From: Xylocopa sonorina | Lineage: Eukaryota > Arthropoda > Insecta > Hymenoptera > Apidae | Direction of reading: 5' to 3' | Assembly (NCBI RefSeq): GCF_050948175.1 | Contig: NW_027490270.1 | Location: forward strand, 372,001 to 436,000 | Length of the DNA stretch: 64,000 bases | Shown here: one piece after another, positions 13,925 to 28,100 of the stretch | Layout of the letters: each line of letters begins with the position of its first letter | Position numbering within the stretch: the stretch's first letter is position 1 | Notes under the pieces: model-generated | What the model saw: the letters and a program-made list of their open reading frames with translations, nothing else | The model's database searches: none | Told to the model about the DNA's origin: nothing | Program-made: the position numbers and the translations under genes

Positions 13925-14450
13925 TTATGGAGTGTTATGTATACCTCGTACACACTTCAAAAGAATGTAAATGCGACCCTTCCATGCTAGGAAATAGCCT
14001 TGACAGATGTCTACGTATCGTAGCTATAGAGTTCTAATGCTTCTCAAAACGCGATATAGCACCTCATTCCTATGTTTCATGATAAGATATAATATTCATT
14101 GCGAAGTGTCATGTATACCTCGATTTCACTTCACAAGAATGTAAATGCGACACTTCCTTGCTGGGAAATATTGTTTGCAGATGTCTACGTATCACAGCAA
14201 TAGATTAATAATGCTTCTTAAAACGAGGTGTCGTACTTCATTTCTATGTGCCGTAATAAGATATAATACTCATTGTGTAATGTTATGTATACCTCGTATT
14301 CACTTCAGTGGAATGTAAGTGTCACATGTCCATGATAGGAAATAGAGTTTGCAGATGTCTACGTATAATAGCAATAGAGTTCTAATGCTTGTCAAAACGC
14401 GATATAGCACCTCATTCCTATGTTTCATGATAAGATATAATATTCATTGC
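13925..14450 (+). repeat. Three-monomer module Y (a', b', c'), copy 1
   Basis: Variants of a, b and c with their own private changes: GGAGTGTTATG with CGACCCTTCC, TGCTGGGAAATATTG with GATTAATAATG and GTGCCGTAATAAG, and GTGTCACATGTCCATGATAGG. The module is repeated at 18275-18800 (4350 bp later, 25 x 174) and 21410-21940 (3135 bp later, 18 x 174 plus 3). It defines a larger super-repeat. Confidence 0.85.
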
Positions 14451-17274
14451 GAGGTGTCATGTATATCTCGTATTCACTTCAAAAGAATGTAAATGCGACA
14501 CTTCCATGCTAGGAAACAGCGTTTGCAGATGTCTACGTATCGTAGAAGTAGAGTTCTAATGCTTGTTAAAACGCGACATCGCATCCCACTGCTATGTTTC
14601 ATGATAAGATATAATATTCATTATGGAGTGTCATGTATACATCGTATTCACTTCAAAGGAATGTAAATGCGACACTTACATGCTAGGAAATAGCGTTTGC
14701 AGATGTCTACGTATCGCAGCAATAGAGTTCTACTGCTTCTTAGAACGCGATATCGCATCTCACTTCTATGTTTCATGATAAGGTATAATATTCATTGCGA
14801 AGTGTCATGTATACCTAGTATTCACTTCAAAAGAATGTAAATGCGACACTTCCATGCTAAGAAATAGCGTGTGCAGATGTCTACGTATCGCAGCAATAGA
14901 GTTCCAATGCTTCCTAAAACGAGATGTCGCATCTCATTTCCATGTTGCATGATCAGATATAATATTCATTGCGAAGTGTCATGTATACCTCGTATTCACT
15001 TCAAAAGAATGTAAATGCGACACTTCCATGCTAGGAAATAGGGTTTGCAGATGTCTACGTATCGTAGCAAGAGAGTTCTAAAGCTTCTTAGAACGCGATA
15101 TCGCATATTACTTCCATGTTTCATGATAAGATATAATATTCATTGCGAAGTGTCATGTATACCTCGTATTCGCTTCAACAGAATGTAAATGCGACACTTA
15201 CATGCTAGGAAATAGCGTTTGCAGATGTCTACGTATCGTAGAAATAGAGTTCTAATGCTTCCTAAAACGCGATATCGCATCTCTCTTCTATGTTTCATGA
15301 TAAGGTATAATATTCATTGCGAATTGTCATGTATACCTCGTATTCACTTCAAAAGAATGTAGATGCGACACTTCCATGCTAGGAAGTAGCGTTTGCAGAT
15401 GTCTAAGTATCGTAGCAATAGAGTTCTAATGCTTCTTAGAACGCGATAACGCATCTCACTTCTATGTTTCATGATAAGATATAATATTCATTGCGAAGTG
15501 TCACTTATTCCTCGTATTCACTTCAAAAGAATGTAAATGCGACACTTCCATGCTAGGAAACAGCGTTTGCAGATGTCTACGTATCGTAGAAGTAGAGTTC
15601 TAATGCTTCTTAAAACGCGACATCGCATCTCACTGCTATGTTTCATGATAAGATATAATATTCATTATGGAGTGTCATGTATACCTCGTATTCACTTCAA
15701 AAGAATGTAAATGCGACACTTACATGCTAGGAAATAGAGTTTGCAGATGTCTACGTATCGTAGCAATAGAGTTCTAATGCTTCCTAAAACGCGATATCGC
15801 ATCTCTCTTCTATGTTTCATGATAAGGTATAATATTCATTGCGAATTGTCATGTATACCTCGTATTCACTTCAAAAGAATGTAGATGCGACACTTCCATG
15901 CTAGGAAATAGCGTTTGCAGATGTCTACGTGTCGTAACAATAGTGTTCTAATGCTTCTTAAAACGAGATGCCGCATCTCATTTCTATGTTTCATGATAAG
16001 ATATAATATTCAGTGCGAAGTGTTATGTATACTTCGTTTTCACTTCAAAAGGATGTAAGTGCGACACTTCCTTGCTAGGAAATAGCGTTTCCAGACGACT
16101 ACGTATGGAAATAATAGAGTTCTAGTACATCTTAATCCTAGATGTCGCATCGCATTTCTATGTTTCATGATAAGATATAATATTCATTGCGAAGTGTCAT
16201 GTATACCACGTATTCACATCAAAAGAATGTAAATGCGACACATTCATGCTAGGAAATATTGTTTGCAGATGTCTACGTATATTAGCAATAAAGTTCTAAT
16301 GCTTCTCAAAACGCGTTATAGCACCTCATTCCTATGTTTCATGATAAGATATAATATTCATTGCGAAGTGTCATGTGTATCTCGTATTCACTTCAAAAGA
16401 ATGTAAATGCGACACTTCCATGCTAGGAAGTAGCGTTTGCAGATGTCTACATATCGTAGCAATAGAGTTCTAATGCTTCCTAAAACGCGATATCGCATCT
16501 CACTTCTATGTTTCATGATAAGATATAATATTCATTGCGAACTTCCATGTATACCTCGTATTCACTTCAAAAGAATGTAAATGCGACACCTTCATGCTAG
16601 GAAATAGCGTTTGTAGATGTCCACGTATCGTAGCAATAGAGTTATACTGCTTCTTAGAACGCGATTTCGCATCTCACTTCTATGTTTCACGATAAGATAT
16701 AATATTCATTGCGAAGTGTCATGTATACCTCGTATTCACTTCAAAAGAATGTAAATGCGACACTTCCATGCTAAGAAGTAGCGTTTGCAGATGTCAACGT
16801 ATCGCAGCAATAGAGTTCCAATGCTTCCTAAAACGAGATGTCGCATCTCATTCCCATGTTGCATGATCAGATATAATATTCATTGCGAAGTGTTATGTAT
16901 ACTTCGTATTCACTTCAAAAGGATGTAAGTGCGACACTTCCTTGCTAGGAAATAGCGTTTCCAGACGACTACGTATGGAAATAATAGAGTTCTAATACAT
17001 CTTAATTCGAGATGTCGCATCGCATTTCTATGTTTCATGATAAGATATAATATTCATTGCGAAGTGTCATGTATACCACGTATTCACATCAACAGAATGT
17101 AAATGCGATACATACATGCTAGGAAATATTGTTTGCAGATGTCTACGTATATTAGCAATAAAGTTCTAATGCTTCTCAAAACGCGTTATAGCACCTCATT
17201 CCTATGTTTCATGATAAGATATAATATTCATTGCGAAGTGTCATGTGTATCTCGTATTCACTTCAAAAGAATGT
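14451..17274 (+). repeat. Satellite monomers between module Y and the next HOR segment
   Basis: About 16 monomers in an order that re-uses units seen at 8.3-10.0 kb. Shared units include CATGTTGCATGATCAG near 8848, 14940 and 16858, CCAGACGACTACGTATGG, and ACGTATATTAGCAATAAAG near 9838 and 17146. The last shared stretch, near 16890-17270, parallels 9580-9960. Confidence 0.75.
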
Positions 17275-18274
17275 AAATGCCACCCTTCCATGCTAGGAAA
17301 TAGCCTTTGCAGATGTCTACGTATCGTAGCTATAGAGTTCTAATGCTTCTCAAAACGCGATATAGCACCTCATTCCTATGTTTCATGATAAGATATAATA
17401 TTCATTGCGAAGCGTCATGTATACCTCGATTTCACTTCACAAGAATGTAAATGCGACACTTCCTTGCTAGGAAATATTGTTTGCAGATGTCTACGTATCA
17501 CAGCAATAGAGTAATAATGCTTCTTAAAACGAGGTGTCGTATTTCATTTCTATCTTTCGTAATAAGATATAATACTCATTGTGTAATGTTATGTATACCT
17601 CGTATTCACTTCAGTGGAATGTAAGTGCCATATGTCCATGCTAGGAAATAGAGTTTGCAGATGTCTACGTATAATAGCAATAGAGTTCTAATGCTTCTCA
17701 AAACGCGATATAGCACCTCATTCCTATGTTTCATGATAAGCTATAATATTCATTGCGAAGTGTCATGTATATCTCGTATTCACTTCAAAAGAATGTAAAT
17801 GCGACACTTCCATGCTAGGAAGTAGCGTTTGCAGATGTCTACGTATCGCAGCAATAGAGTTCTTATGCTTCCTAAAACGCGATATCGCATCTCTCTTCTA
17901 TGTTTCATGATAAGGTATAATATTCATTGCGAAGTGTCATGTATACCTCGTACTCACTTCAAAAGAATGTAAATGCGACCCTTCCATGCTAGGAAATAGC
18001 GTTTGCGGATGTCTACGTATCGCAGCAATAGAGTTCTAATGCTTCCTAAAACGCGATATCGCATCTCTCTTCTATGTTTCATGATAAGGTATAATATTCA
18101 TTGCGAAGTGTCATGTATACCTCGTATTCACTTCAAATGAATGTAAATGCGACACTTCAATGCTAGGAAATAGCTTTTGCAGATGTCTACGTATCGTAGC
18201 AATAGAGTTCTAATGCTTCTTAAAACGCGATATCGCATCTCACTGCTATGTTTCATGATAAGATATAATATTCA
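17275..18274 (+). repeat. Shortened higher-order repeat with an e/f hybrid monomer
   Basis: Order is a (partial), b, c, d, a fused e/f monomer, then g. The fused monomer (about 17925-18098) has the e-type markers GTACTCAC and CGACCCTTCC on its left. Its right has the f-type markers GCGGATGTC and TATCGCAGC. The switch lies between about 17984 and 18005. Copies 2 and 3 (11315-13924) have e and f as separate adjacent monomers. Confidence 0.88.
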
Positions 18275-18800
18275 TTATGGAGTGTTATGTATACCTCGTA
18301 CACACTTCAAAAGAATGTAAATGCGACCCTTCCATGCTAGGAAATAGCCTTTGCAGATGTCTACGTATCGTAGCTATAGAGTTCTAATGCTTCTCAAAAC
18401 GCGATATAGCACCTCATTCCTATGTTTCATGATAAGATATAATATTCATTGCGAAGTGTCATGTATACCTCGATTTCACTTCACAAGTATGTAAATGCGA
18501 CACTTCCTTGCTGGGAAATATTGTTTGCAGATGTCTACGTATCACAGCAATAGATTAATAATGCTTCTTAAAACGATGTGTCGTATTTCATTTCTATGTG
18601 CCGTAATAAGATATAATACTCATTGTGTAATGTTATGTATACCTCGTATTCACTTCAGTGGAATGTAAGTGTCACATGTCCATGATAGGAAATAGAGTTT
18701 GCAGATGTCTACGTATAATAGCAATAGAGTTCTAATGCTTGTCAAAACGCGATATAGCACCTCATTCCTATGTTTCATGATGAGATATAATATTCATTGC
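18275..18800 (+). repeat. Three-monomer module Y, copy 2
   Basis: Same three variants as 13925-14450, including GTGCCGTAATAAG and CATGATAGGAAATAG. It again follows a g monomer and precedes the GCGAGGTGTCATG monomer, so the surrounding order is conserved as well. Confidence 0.85.
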
Positions 18801-20415
18801 GAGGTGTCATGTATATCTCGTATTCACTTCAAAAGAATGTAAATGCGACACTTCCATGCTAGGAAATAGCGTTTGCAGATGTCTACGTATCGTAGCAATA
18901 GAGTTCTAATGCTTCTTAAAACGCGATATCGCATCTCACTGCTATGTTTCATGATAAGGTATAATATACATTATGGAGTGTCATGTATACATCGTATTCA
19001 CTTCAAAAGAATGTAAATGCGACCCTTCCATTCTAGGAAATAGCGTTTGCAGATGTCTACGTATCGTAGCAATAGAGTTCTAATGCTTCTTAAAACGCGA
19101 TAAAGCATCCCACTTCTATGTTTCATGATAAGATATAATATTCAGTGCGAAGTGTCATGTATACCTCGATTTCACTTCACTAGAATGTAAATGCGACACT
19201 TCCTTGCTAGGAAATATTGCTTGCAGATGTCTACGTATCACAGCAATAGAGTACTAATGCTTCTTAAAACGAGATGTCGTATTTCATTTCCATGTTTCGT
19301 TATAAGATATAATACTCATTGTTTAATGTCATGTATACCTCGTATTCACTTCAGTGGAATGTAAGTGCCACATGTCCATGCTAGGAAATAGAGTTTGCAG
19401 ATGTCTACGTATATTAGCAATAGAGTTCTAATGCTTCTCAAAACGCGATTTAGCACCTCATTCCTATGTTTCATGATAAGATATAATATTCATTTCGATG
19501 TGTCATGTATATCTCGTATTCACTTCAAGAGAATGTAAATGCGGCACTTCCATGCTAGGAAATAGCGTTTGCAGATGTCTACGTATCGCAGCAATAGAGT
19601 TTTAATGCTTACTAAAACGCGATATCGCATTTCTCTTCTATGTTTCATGATAAGGTACAATATTCATTGCGAAGTGTCATCTACACCTCGTATTCACTTC
19701 AAAAGAATGTAAATGCGACACTTCCATGCTAGGAAATAGTGTTTGCCGATGTCTACGTATCGTAGCAATAGGGTTCTAATGCTTCTTAGAACGCGATATC
19801 GCATCTCACTTCTATGTTTCATGATAAGATATAATATTAATTGCGAATTGTCATGTATACCTCGTATTCACTTCAAATGAATGTAAATAAGACACTTCCA
19901 TGCTAGGAAATAGCGTTTGCAGATGTCTACGTATCGTAGCAATAGAGTTCTAATGCTTCTTAGAACGCGATATCGCATCTCACTTCTATGTTTCATGATA
20001 AGATATAATATTCATTGCGAAGTGTCATGTATACCTCGTATTCACTTCAAAAGAATGTAAATATGACACTTCCATGCTAGGAAATATCGTTTGCAGATGT
20101 CTACGTATCGTAGCAATATAGTTCTAATGCATCTTAAAACGAGATGCCGCATTTCATTTCTATGTTTCGTGATAAGATATAATATTCATTGTGGAGTGTT
20201 ATGTATACCTCGTATTCACTTCAGTGGAATGTAAGTGGAATGTAAGTGTAATGCTAGGAAATAGAGTTTGCAGATGTCGATGCATATTAGCAATAGAGTT
20301 CTAATGCTTTTCAAAACGCGATATAGCACCTCATTCCTATGTTTCATGATAAGATATAATATTCATTGCGACGTGTCATGCATATGTCGTATTCACTTCA
20401 AAAGAATGTAAATGC
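18801..20415 (+). repeat. Satellite monomers before the third super-repeat copy
   Basis: About nine monomers that are more diverged versions of the a-g set, for example CTCGATTTCACTTCAC near 19168 and CTTCAGTGGAATG near 19344. Near 20222-20252 an 11-bp piece, GGAATGTAAGT, is duplicated in tandem and the normal sequence before TGCTAGG is lost. Confidence 0.75.
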
Positions 20416-21940
20416 GACCCTTCCATGCTAGGAAATAGCCTTTGCAGATGTCTACGTATCGTAGCTATAGAGTTCTAATGCTTCTCAAAACGCGATGTAG
20501 CACCTCATTCCCATGTTTCATGATAAGATATAATATTCATTGCGAAGCGTCATGTATACCTCGATTTCACTTCACAAGAATGTAAATGCGGCACTTCCTT
20601 GATAGGAAATATTGTTTGCAGATGTCTACGTATCACAGCAATAGAGTAATAATGCTTCTTAAAACGAGGTGTCGTATTTCATTTCTATCTTTCGTAATAA
20701 GATATAATACTCATTGTGTAATGTTATGTATACCTCGTATTCACTTCAGTGGAATGTAAGTGCCACATGTCCATGCTAGGAAATAGAGTTTGCAGATGTC
20801 TACGTATAATAGCAATAGAGTTCTAATGCTTCTCAAAACGCGATATAGCACCTCATTCCTATGTTTCATGATAAGCTATAATATTAATTGCGAAGTGTCA
20901 TGTATATCTCGTATTCACTTCAAAAGAATGTAAATGCGACACTTCCATGCTAGGAAATAGCGTTTGCAGATGTCTACGTATCGCAGCAATAGAGTTCTTA
21001 TGCTTCCTAAAACGCGATATCGCATCTCTCTTCTATGTTTCATGATAAGGTATAATATTCATTGCGAAGTGTCATGTATACCTCGTACTCACTTCAAAAG
21101 AATGTAAATGCGACCCTTCCATGCTAGGAAATAGCGTTTGCAGATGCCTAAGTATCGTAGCAATAGAGTTCTAATGCTTCTTAGAACGCGATATCGCATC
21201 TGACTTATATGTTTCATGATAAGGTATAATATTCATTGCGAAGTGTCACTTATTCCTCGTATTTACTTCAAATGAATGTAAATGCGACACTTCAATGCTA
21301 GGAAATAGCTTTTGCAGATGTCTACGTATCGTAGCAATAGAGTTCTAATGCTTCTTAAAACGCGATATCGCATCTCACTGCTATGTTTCATGATAAGATA
21401 TAATATTCATTATGGAGTGTTATGTATACCTCGTACACACTTCAAAAGAATGTAAATGCGACCCTTCCATGCTAGGAAATAGCCTTTGCAGACGTCTACG
21501 TATCGTAGCTATAGAGTTCTAATGCTTCTCAAAACGCGATATAGCAGCTCATTCCTATGTTTCATGATAAGATATAATATTCATTGCGAAGTGTCATGTA
21601 TACTTCGATTTCACTTCACAAGAATGTAAATGCGACACTTCCTTGCTGGGAAATATTGTTTGCAGATGTCTACGTATCATAGCAATAGATTAATAATGCT
21701 TCTTAAAACGAGGTGTCGTATTTCATTTCTATGTGCCGTAATAAGATATAATACTCATTGTGTAATGTTATGTATACCTCGTATTCACTTCAGTGGAATG
21801 TAAGTGTCACATGTCCATGATAGGAAATAGAGTCTACAGATGTCTACGTATAATAGCAATAGAGTTCTAATGCTTCTCAAAACGCGATATAGCACCTCAT
21901 TCCTATGTTTCATGATAAGATATAATATTCATTGCGAGGT
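20416..21940 (+). repeat. Third super-repeat copy (a-e, g, then module Y copy 3)
   Basis: Order is a, b, c, d, e, g, then module Y at 21410-21940. Monomer f is absent: e is followed by a g monomer beginning GAAGTGTCACTTATTCC. This is a second, independent way in which the e-f-g block has been shortened, besides the hybrid at 17.9-18.1 kb. Confidence 0.8.
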
Positions 21941-22144
21941 GTCATGTATATCTCGTATTCACTTCAAAAGAATGTAAATGCGGCACTTCCATGCTAGGAA
22001 ATAGCGTTTGCAGATGTCTACGTATCGTAGCAATAGAGTTCTAATGCTTCTTAAAACGCGATATCGCATCTCACTGCTATGTTTCATGATAAGATATAAT
22101 ATACATTATGGAGTGTCATGTATACCTCGTATTCACTTCAAAAG

Positions 22145-25100
22145 AATGTAAATGCGAATCTTCCTTGCTAGGAAATAGTGTTTGCAGGTGACTACGTCTC
22201 GGAGCAATGGAGTTCTAATGCTTCTCAAAACGAGATATCGCATCTCATTTCTATACTTCATGATAAGATATAATATTCATTGCGAAGTGTCATCTATACC
22301 TCGTATTCCCTCCAAACGAATGTAAATGCGACACTTCCTTGCTAGGAAATGACGTATTCAGATGTCTACGTATCGTAGCAATAGAGTTCTAATGCTACTT
22401 AAATCGCGATATCGCATCTCATTTATATGTTTCGTGATAAGATTTAATATTCATCGCGAAGTGTCAGGTATACCTCGTATTCACTTCAAAAGAATGTAAA
22501 TGCGACACTTCCATGCTAGGAAATAGCGTCTGCAGATGTCTACGCGTCGAGGCAATAGAGTTCTAATGGTTCTTAAAACGCGATATCGAATCTCAATCCT
22601 ATGTTTCATTATAAGATATAATAGTCATTCCGAAGTGTCATGTATACCTCGAATTCACATCAAAAGAATGTAAATGCGACTATTCCTTGCTAGGGCATAG
22701 CGAATGCAGATTCCTACGTATCGTAGCAATAGAGTTCTAATGCTTCTTAGATCGCGATATCGCATACCATTTCTATGTTTCGTGATATGTTATAATATTC
22801 ATTCCGAAGTGTCATGTAAACCTAGAATTCACTTCAAAAGAATGTAAATGCGACTATTGGTTGCTAGGAAATAGCGATTGCAGATGTCTACGTATCATAG
22901 CAATAGTGTTCTAATGCTTCTCAAAGCGCGATATCGCATCTCATTTCTAAGTTTCCTGATAATATATAATATTCATTGCGGATTGTCATGTACACCTCGT
23001 ATTCACTTCAAAAGAATGTAAATGCGACACTTCCATCCTAGGAAATAGCGTCTGCAGATTTCTACGCGTCGAGGCAATAGAGTTCTAATTCTTCTTAAAG
23101 CGCGATATCGCATCTCATTTCAATGTTTCGTGATAAGATCTATTATTCATTGCGAAGTGTCATGTATAACTCCTATTCACTTCAAAAGAATGTAAATGCG
23201 ACACTTCCTTGCTAGGAAATAGCTTCTGCAGATGTCTACGTATCGTAGCAGTAGAGTTCTAAGACTTCTTAGAACACGATATCGCATCTCATTTCTATGT
23301 TTCATGATAAGATATAATATCCATTCCGATGTGTCATGTATACCTCGTATTCACTTCAAATGAATGTAAATGCGCCAACTCCTTGCTAGGAAATAGCTTC
23401 TGCAGAAGTCTACGTATCGTAGCAATAGAGTTATAATGCTTCCTAAAACGAGATATCCTATCTCATTTCTATGTTTCATGATAACATATGATATTCATTG
23501 GGAATTGTTATGTATACCTCGGACACACTTCAAATGAATGTAAATGCGACACTTCCTTGCAAGGAAATAGCGTTTGCAAATGTCCAAGTATCGAAGCAAT
23601 AGAGTTCTAATGCTTCTTAAAACGCGATATAGCACCTCATTCCTATGTTTCATGATAAGATATAATATTCATTGCGAAGTGTCATGTATACCTCGTATTC
23701 CCTCCAAACGAATGTGAGTGCGACACTTCCTTGCTAGGAAATAGCGTTTTCAGATGTCTACGTATCGTAGCAAAAGTGTTCTAATGCTACTTAAATTGCG
23801 ATATCGCATCCCTCTTCTGTGTTTCATGATAAGATATAATATTCATTGCGAAGTGTCATGTATACCTCGCATTCACTTAAAAAGAATGTAAATGCGAGTA
23901 CTGCTTGCTAGGAAATAGCGTTTGCAGATGTCTCCGCATTGAGACCGTAGAGTTCTAATGCTTCTTAAAACGCGATATCGCATCCCTCTTCCGTGTTTCA
24001 TGATAAGATATAATATTCATTGCGAATGGTCATGTATACCTTGTATTCACTTCAAAGGTATGTAAATGCGACTATTGCTTGCTAGGAAATAGCGTTTGCA
24101 GATGTCTACGTATCGTAGCAATAGAGTTCTAATGCTACTTAAATCGCGATATCGCATCTCATTTCTATATTTCGTGATAAGATATAATATTCATTGCGAA
24201 GTGTCATGTGTCCCTCGTATTCACTTCAAAAGAATGTAAATGCGACTATTCCTTGCTAGGAAATAGCGTTTGCAGATGCCTACGTATCGTAGCAATAGAG
24301 AGTTGATGCTTCTTAAAACGCGATATCGCATCTCACTTTTATGTTACATGATAAGATATAATGTTCATTGCGAAGTGTCATGTATACCTCGTATTCACTT
24401 CAAAAGATTGTAAAGGCGACACTTCCTTGCTAGGAAACAGCGTTTCCAGATATGTACGTATCATAGCAATAGAGTTCTAATGCATCTTAAATCGCGATAT
24501 GGCATCTCATTTCCATGTTTCGTGATAAGATACAATATTCATTGCGACGTGTCATGTATACCTTGTATTCACTTCAAATGTATGTAAACGCGACATTTCC
24601 TTGCTAGGATCTAGCGTTTGCAAATATGTAGCTATCGAGGCAATGGGATTCTAATGCTTCTTAAAACACGGTATCGAATCTCATTTCTACGTTTCATGAT
24701 AGATATAATATTCATTACGAAGTGTCATGTATTCTTCGTATTCACTTCTAAAGAATGCAAATGCTACACTTCCGCGCTAGGAAACGGCGTTTGCAGATGT
24801 CTACGTATCGTAGCAATAGAGTTCTAATGCTTCTCAAAACGCGACATCGGATCTCATTTCTACGTTTCATGATAAGATATAATACTCATTACGAAGTGTC
24901 ATGTATAAATAGTATTCACTTCAAAAGAATGTAAATGCGACACTTCCTTGCTAGGGAATAGCGTTCGCAGAAGTCTACGTATCGTAGCAATAGAGTTCCA
25001 ATGCTTGTCAGAACGAGACGTCGCATCTCATTTCTATGTTTCATGATAAGATATAATATCCATTCCGAAGTGTCATGTATACCTCGTATTCACTTCAGAA

Positions 25101-28100
25101 GAATGTAAATGCGACACTTCCCTGCAGGGGAATATTGTTTCCAGATATCTACGTATCGTAGCAATAGTGTTCTGATGCTTCTTAAAACGCGATACCGAAT
25201 CTCATTTCTATGTTTCATGATAAGATATAAAATTCATTGCGAAGTGTTACCTGCACCTCGCATACACTTTAAATGAATGAAAATGCGACACTTTCTAGCT
25301 AGGAAATATCGTTTGCAGATGTCTACGTATCGAAACAATAGAGTTCTAATGCTCCTTAAAACGCGGTATCGCATCTCATTTCTATGTTTCATGATAGATA
25401 TAATATTCATTGCGAAGTGTCATGTATACCTAGTATTCACTTCAAAACAATATAAATGCGACACTTCGTTGCTAGGAAATATCGTTTGCAGATGTCCACC
25501 TATCGAAACTATAGGGTTCTAATGCTTATTAGAACGAGATTTCGCATCACACTTCTATGTCTCATGATATGATTAAATATTCATTGCCAAGTGTCACTTA
25601 TACCTCCCATACACTTTAAATGAATGAAAATGCGACACTTTCTAGCTAGGAAATATCGTTTGCAGATGTCGACGTATCGAAGCTATAGAGTTCTAATGCA
25701 TCGTATATCGCGATATCGCACCTCATTTCTATGTTTCATGATAAGCTATAATATTCATTGCGAAGTGTTAAGTATTCCTCGTCTGCACTTCAAATGTATG
25801 TAAATGCGACATTTCGTTTCTAGGAAATAGCGTTTGCAGATGTCTACGTATCGAAGCAATAGAGTTCTAATGCTTCTCAAAACGCGATATCGCATCTCAT
25901 TTCTATGTTGCATGATAAGATATAATATTCATAGTGGAGTGTTATGCATACCTCGTATTCACTTCAAAAGAATGTAAGTGCGAAACTTCCATGCTACGAA
26001 ATAGCGACTGCAGATGTCTCCGCATCGAGGCCATAGAGTTCTAATGCTTCTTAGATCGCGATATGGCATCTCATTCCTATGTTTCGTGATATGATGTAAT
26101 ATTCATTGCGAAGTGTCATGTTTACCTCGTATTCACTTCAGAAGAATGTAAATGCGACTAGTCCTTGTTAGGAAGTAGCGTTTGCAGATGTCTACGCATC
26201 GAAGCAAGAGTGTTCTAAAGCTTCTTGAATTGCGATATCGCATCTGATTTCTATGTTTCATGATAAGATATGATATTCATTGCGAAGAGTCATGTACACC
26301 TCGTATTCACTTCAAAAAAATGTAAATGCGACACTTCCTTGCTAGGGCGTAGCGTTTGCAGATATCTACGTATCGAAGCAAGAGAGTTCTAATGCTTTTT
26401 AAATCGCGATATCGCATCTCATTTCTATGTTTCAGGATAAGATATAGTATTCATTATCTAGTGTTATGTATACCTCGTATTCACGTCAAAAGAATGTAAA
26501 TGCGACACATCCTTGCTAGGCAGTAGCGTATGCAGATGTCTACGTATCGAAGCAAGAGGGTTCTAATGCTACTTAAATCGCGATATCGCATCGCATTTAT
26601 ATGTTTCGTGATAAGATATAATATTCATTGCGAAGTGTCATGTACACCTCGTATTCACTTCAAAAGAATGTAAATGCGACCATTCCTTGCTAGGAAATAG
26701 GGTTTGCAGATGTCTACGTATGATAGCTATAGAGTTCTAACGCTTCTTAAAACGCGATATCGCATTTCATTCCTATGTTTCGTGATAAGATATAGTATTC
26801 ATTGCGAAGTGTCATGTATACCTCGTACTCACTTCAAAAGTATGTAAATGCGACGTTTCCATCCCAGGAAATAGCGTTTGCAGATATCTGCGTATCGTAG
26901 CAATAGAGTTCTGACGCTTCTTAAAACGCGATATAGCATTTCATTTCTATGTTTCGTGATAAGATATGGTATCCATTGCGAAGTGTCATGTATATCTAGT
27001 ATGCACTTCAAATGAACCTAAGTGCGACATTTCCATGCTAGGAAATAGCGTTTCCAGATGTCTCCGCACCGAGGCCATAGAGTTCTAATGCTTCTTAAAA
27101 CGCGATATTGCATCCCTCTTCTATGTTCCATGATAAGATATAATATGCATAGCGAAGTGTCATGTATACCTCGTATTCACTTCAAAAGAATGTAAATGCG
27201 ACTATTGCTTGCTAGGAAATAGCGTTTGCAGATGTCTACGTATCGTAGCAATAGAGTTCTAATGCTACTTAAAGCGCGATATCGCATCTCATTTATATGG
27301 TTCGTGATAGGATATAATATTCACTGCGAAGTGTCATGTACACCATGTATTCACTTCAAAAGAATGTAACTGCGACTATTGGTTGCTAGGAAATAGCGTT
27401 TGCAGCTGTTTACGTATCGTAGCAATAGTGTCCTAATGCTTCTTAAAACGAGATGTCGCATTTCATTTCTATGTTTCGTAATAAGATATAATATTCACGG
27501 CGAAGTGTCATGTATGCCTCGTATTTACTTCAAAAGGATATAAATGCGCTACTTCCTTGCTAGGTCATAGCGTTTGCAGATTTCTACGTATCGTAGCAAT
27601 GGAGTTCTAATGCTTTTTAAAACGCGATATCGCACCTCATTTCTATGTTCCATGATAAGTTATAGTATTCATTGTGAAGTGTCATGTATACCTCGCATAC
27701 ACTTCAAATGAATGTAAACGCGACATTTCCTTGCTAGGAAATAGCGTTTGCAGATGTCTACGTATTGTCGAAATAGAGTTCTAATGCTTCTTAAAACGGG
27801 ATACCGCATCTCATTTCTATGTTTCATGATAGGATAAAATATTCATTGCGAAGTGTCATGTATACCTCGTACTCACTTCAAATAAATGTAAATGCGACAC
27901 TTCTTTACTAGGAAACAGCGTCTGCAGATATCTACGTATCGTAGCAATAGAGTTCTAGCGCTTCTTAAAACGCGATATCGCATCCCAGTTCTATGTTTCA
28001 TGATAAGATATAACATTCATTGTGGATTGTTTAGTATACCCCGTATTCATTTCAAAAGAATGTAAGTGCGTCACTTCCTTGCTAGGAAATAGCGTTTGCA

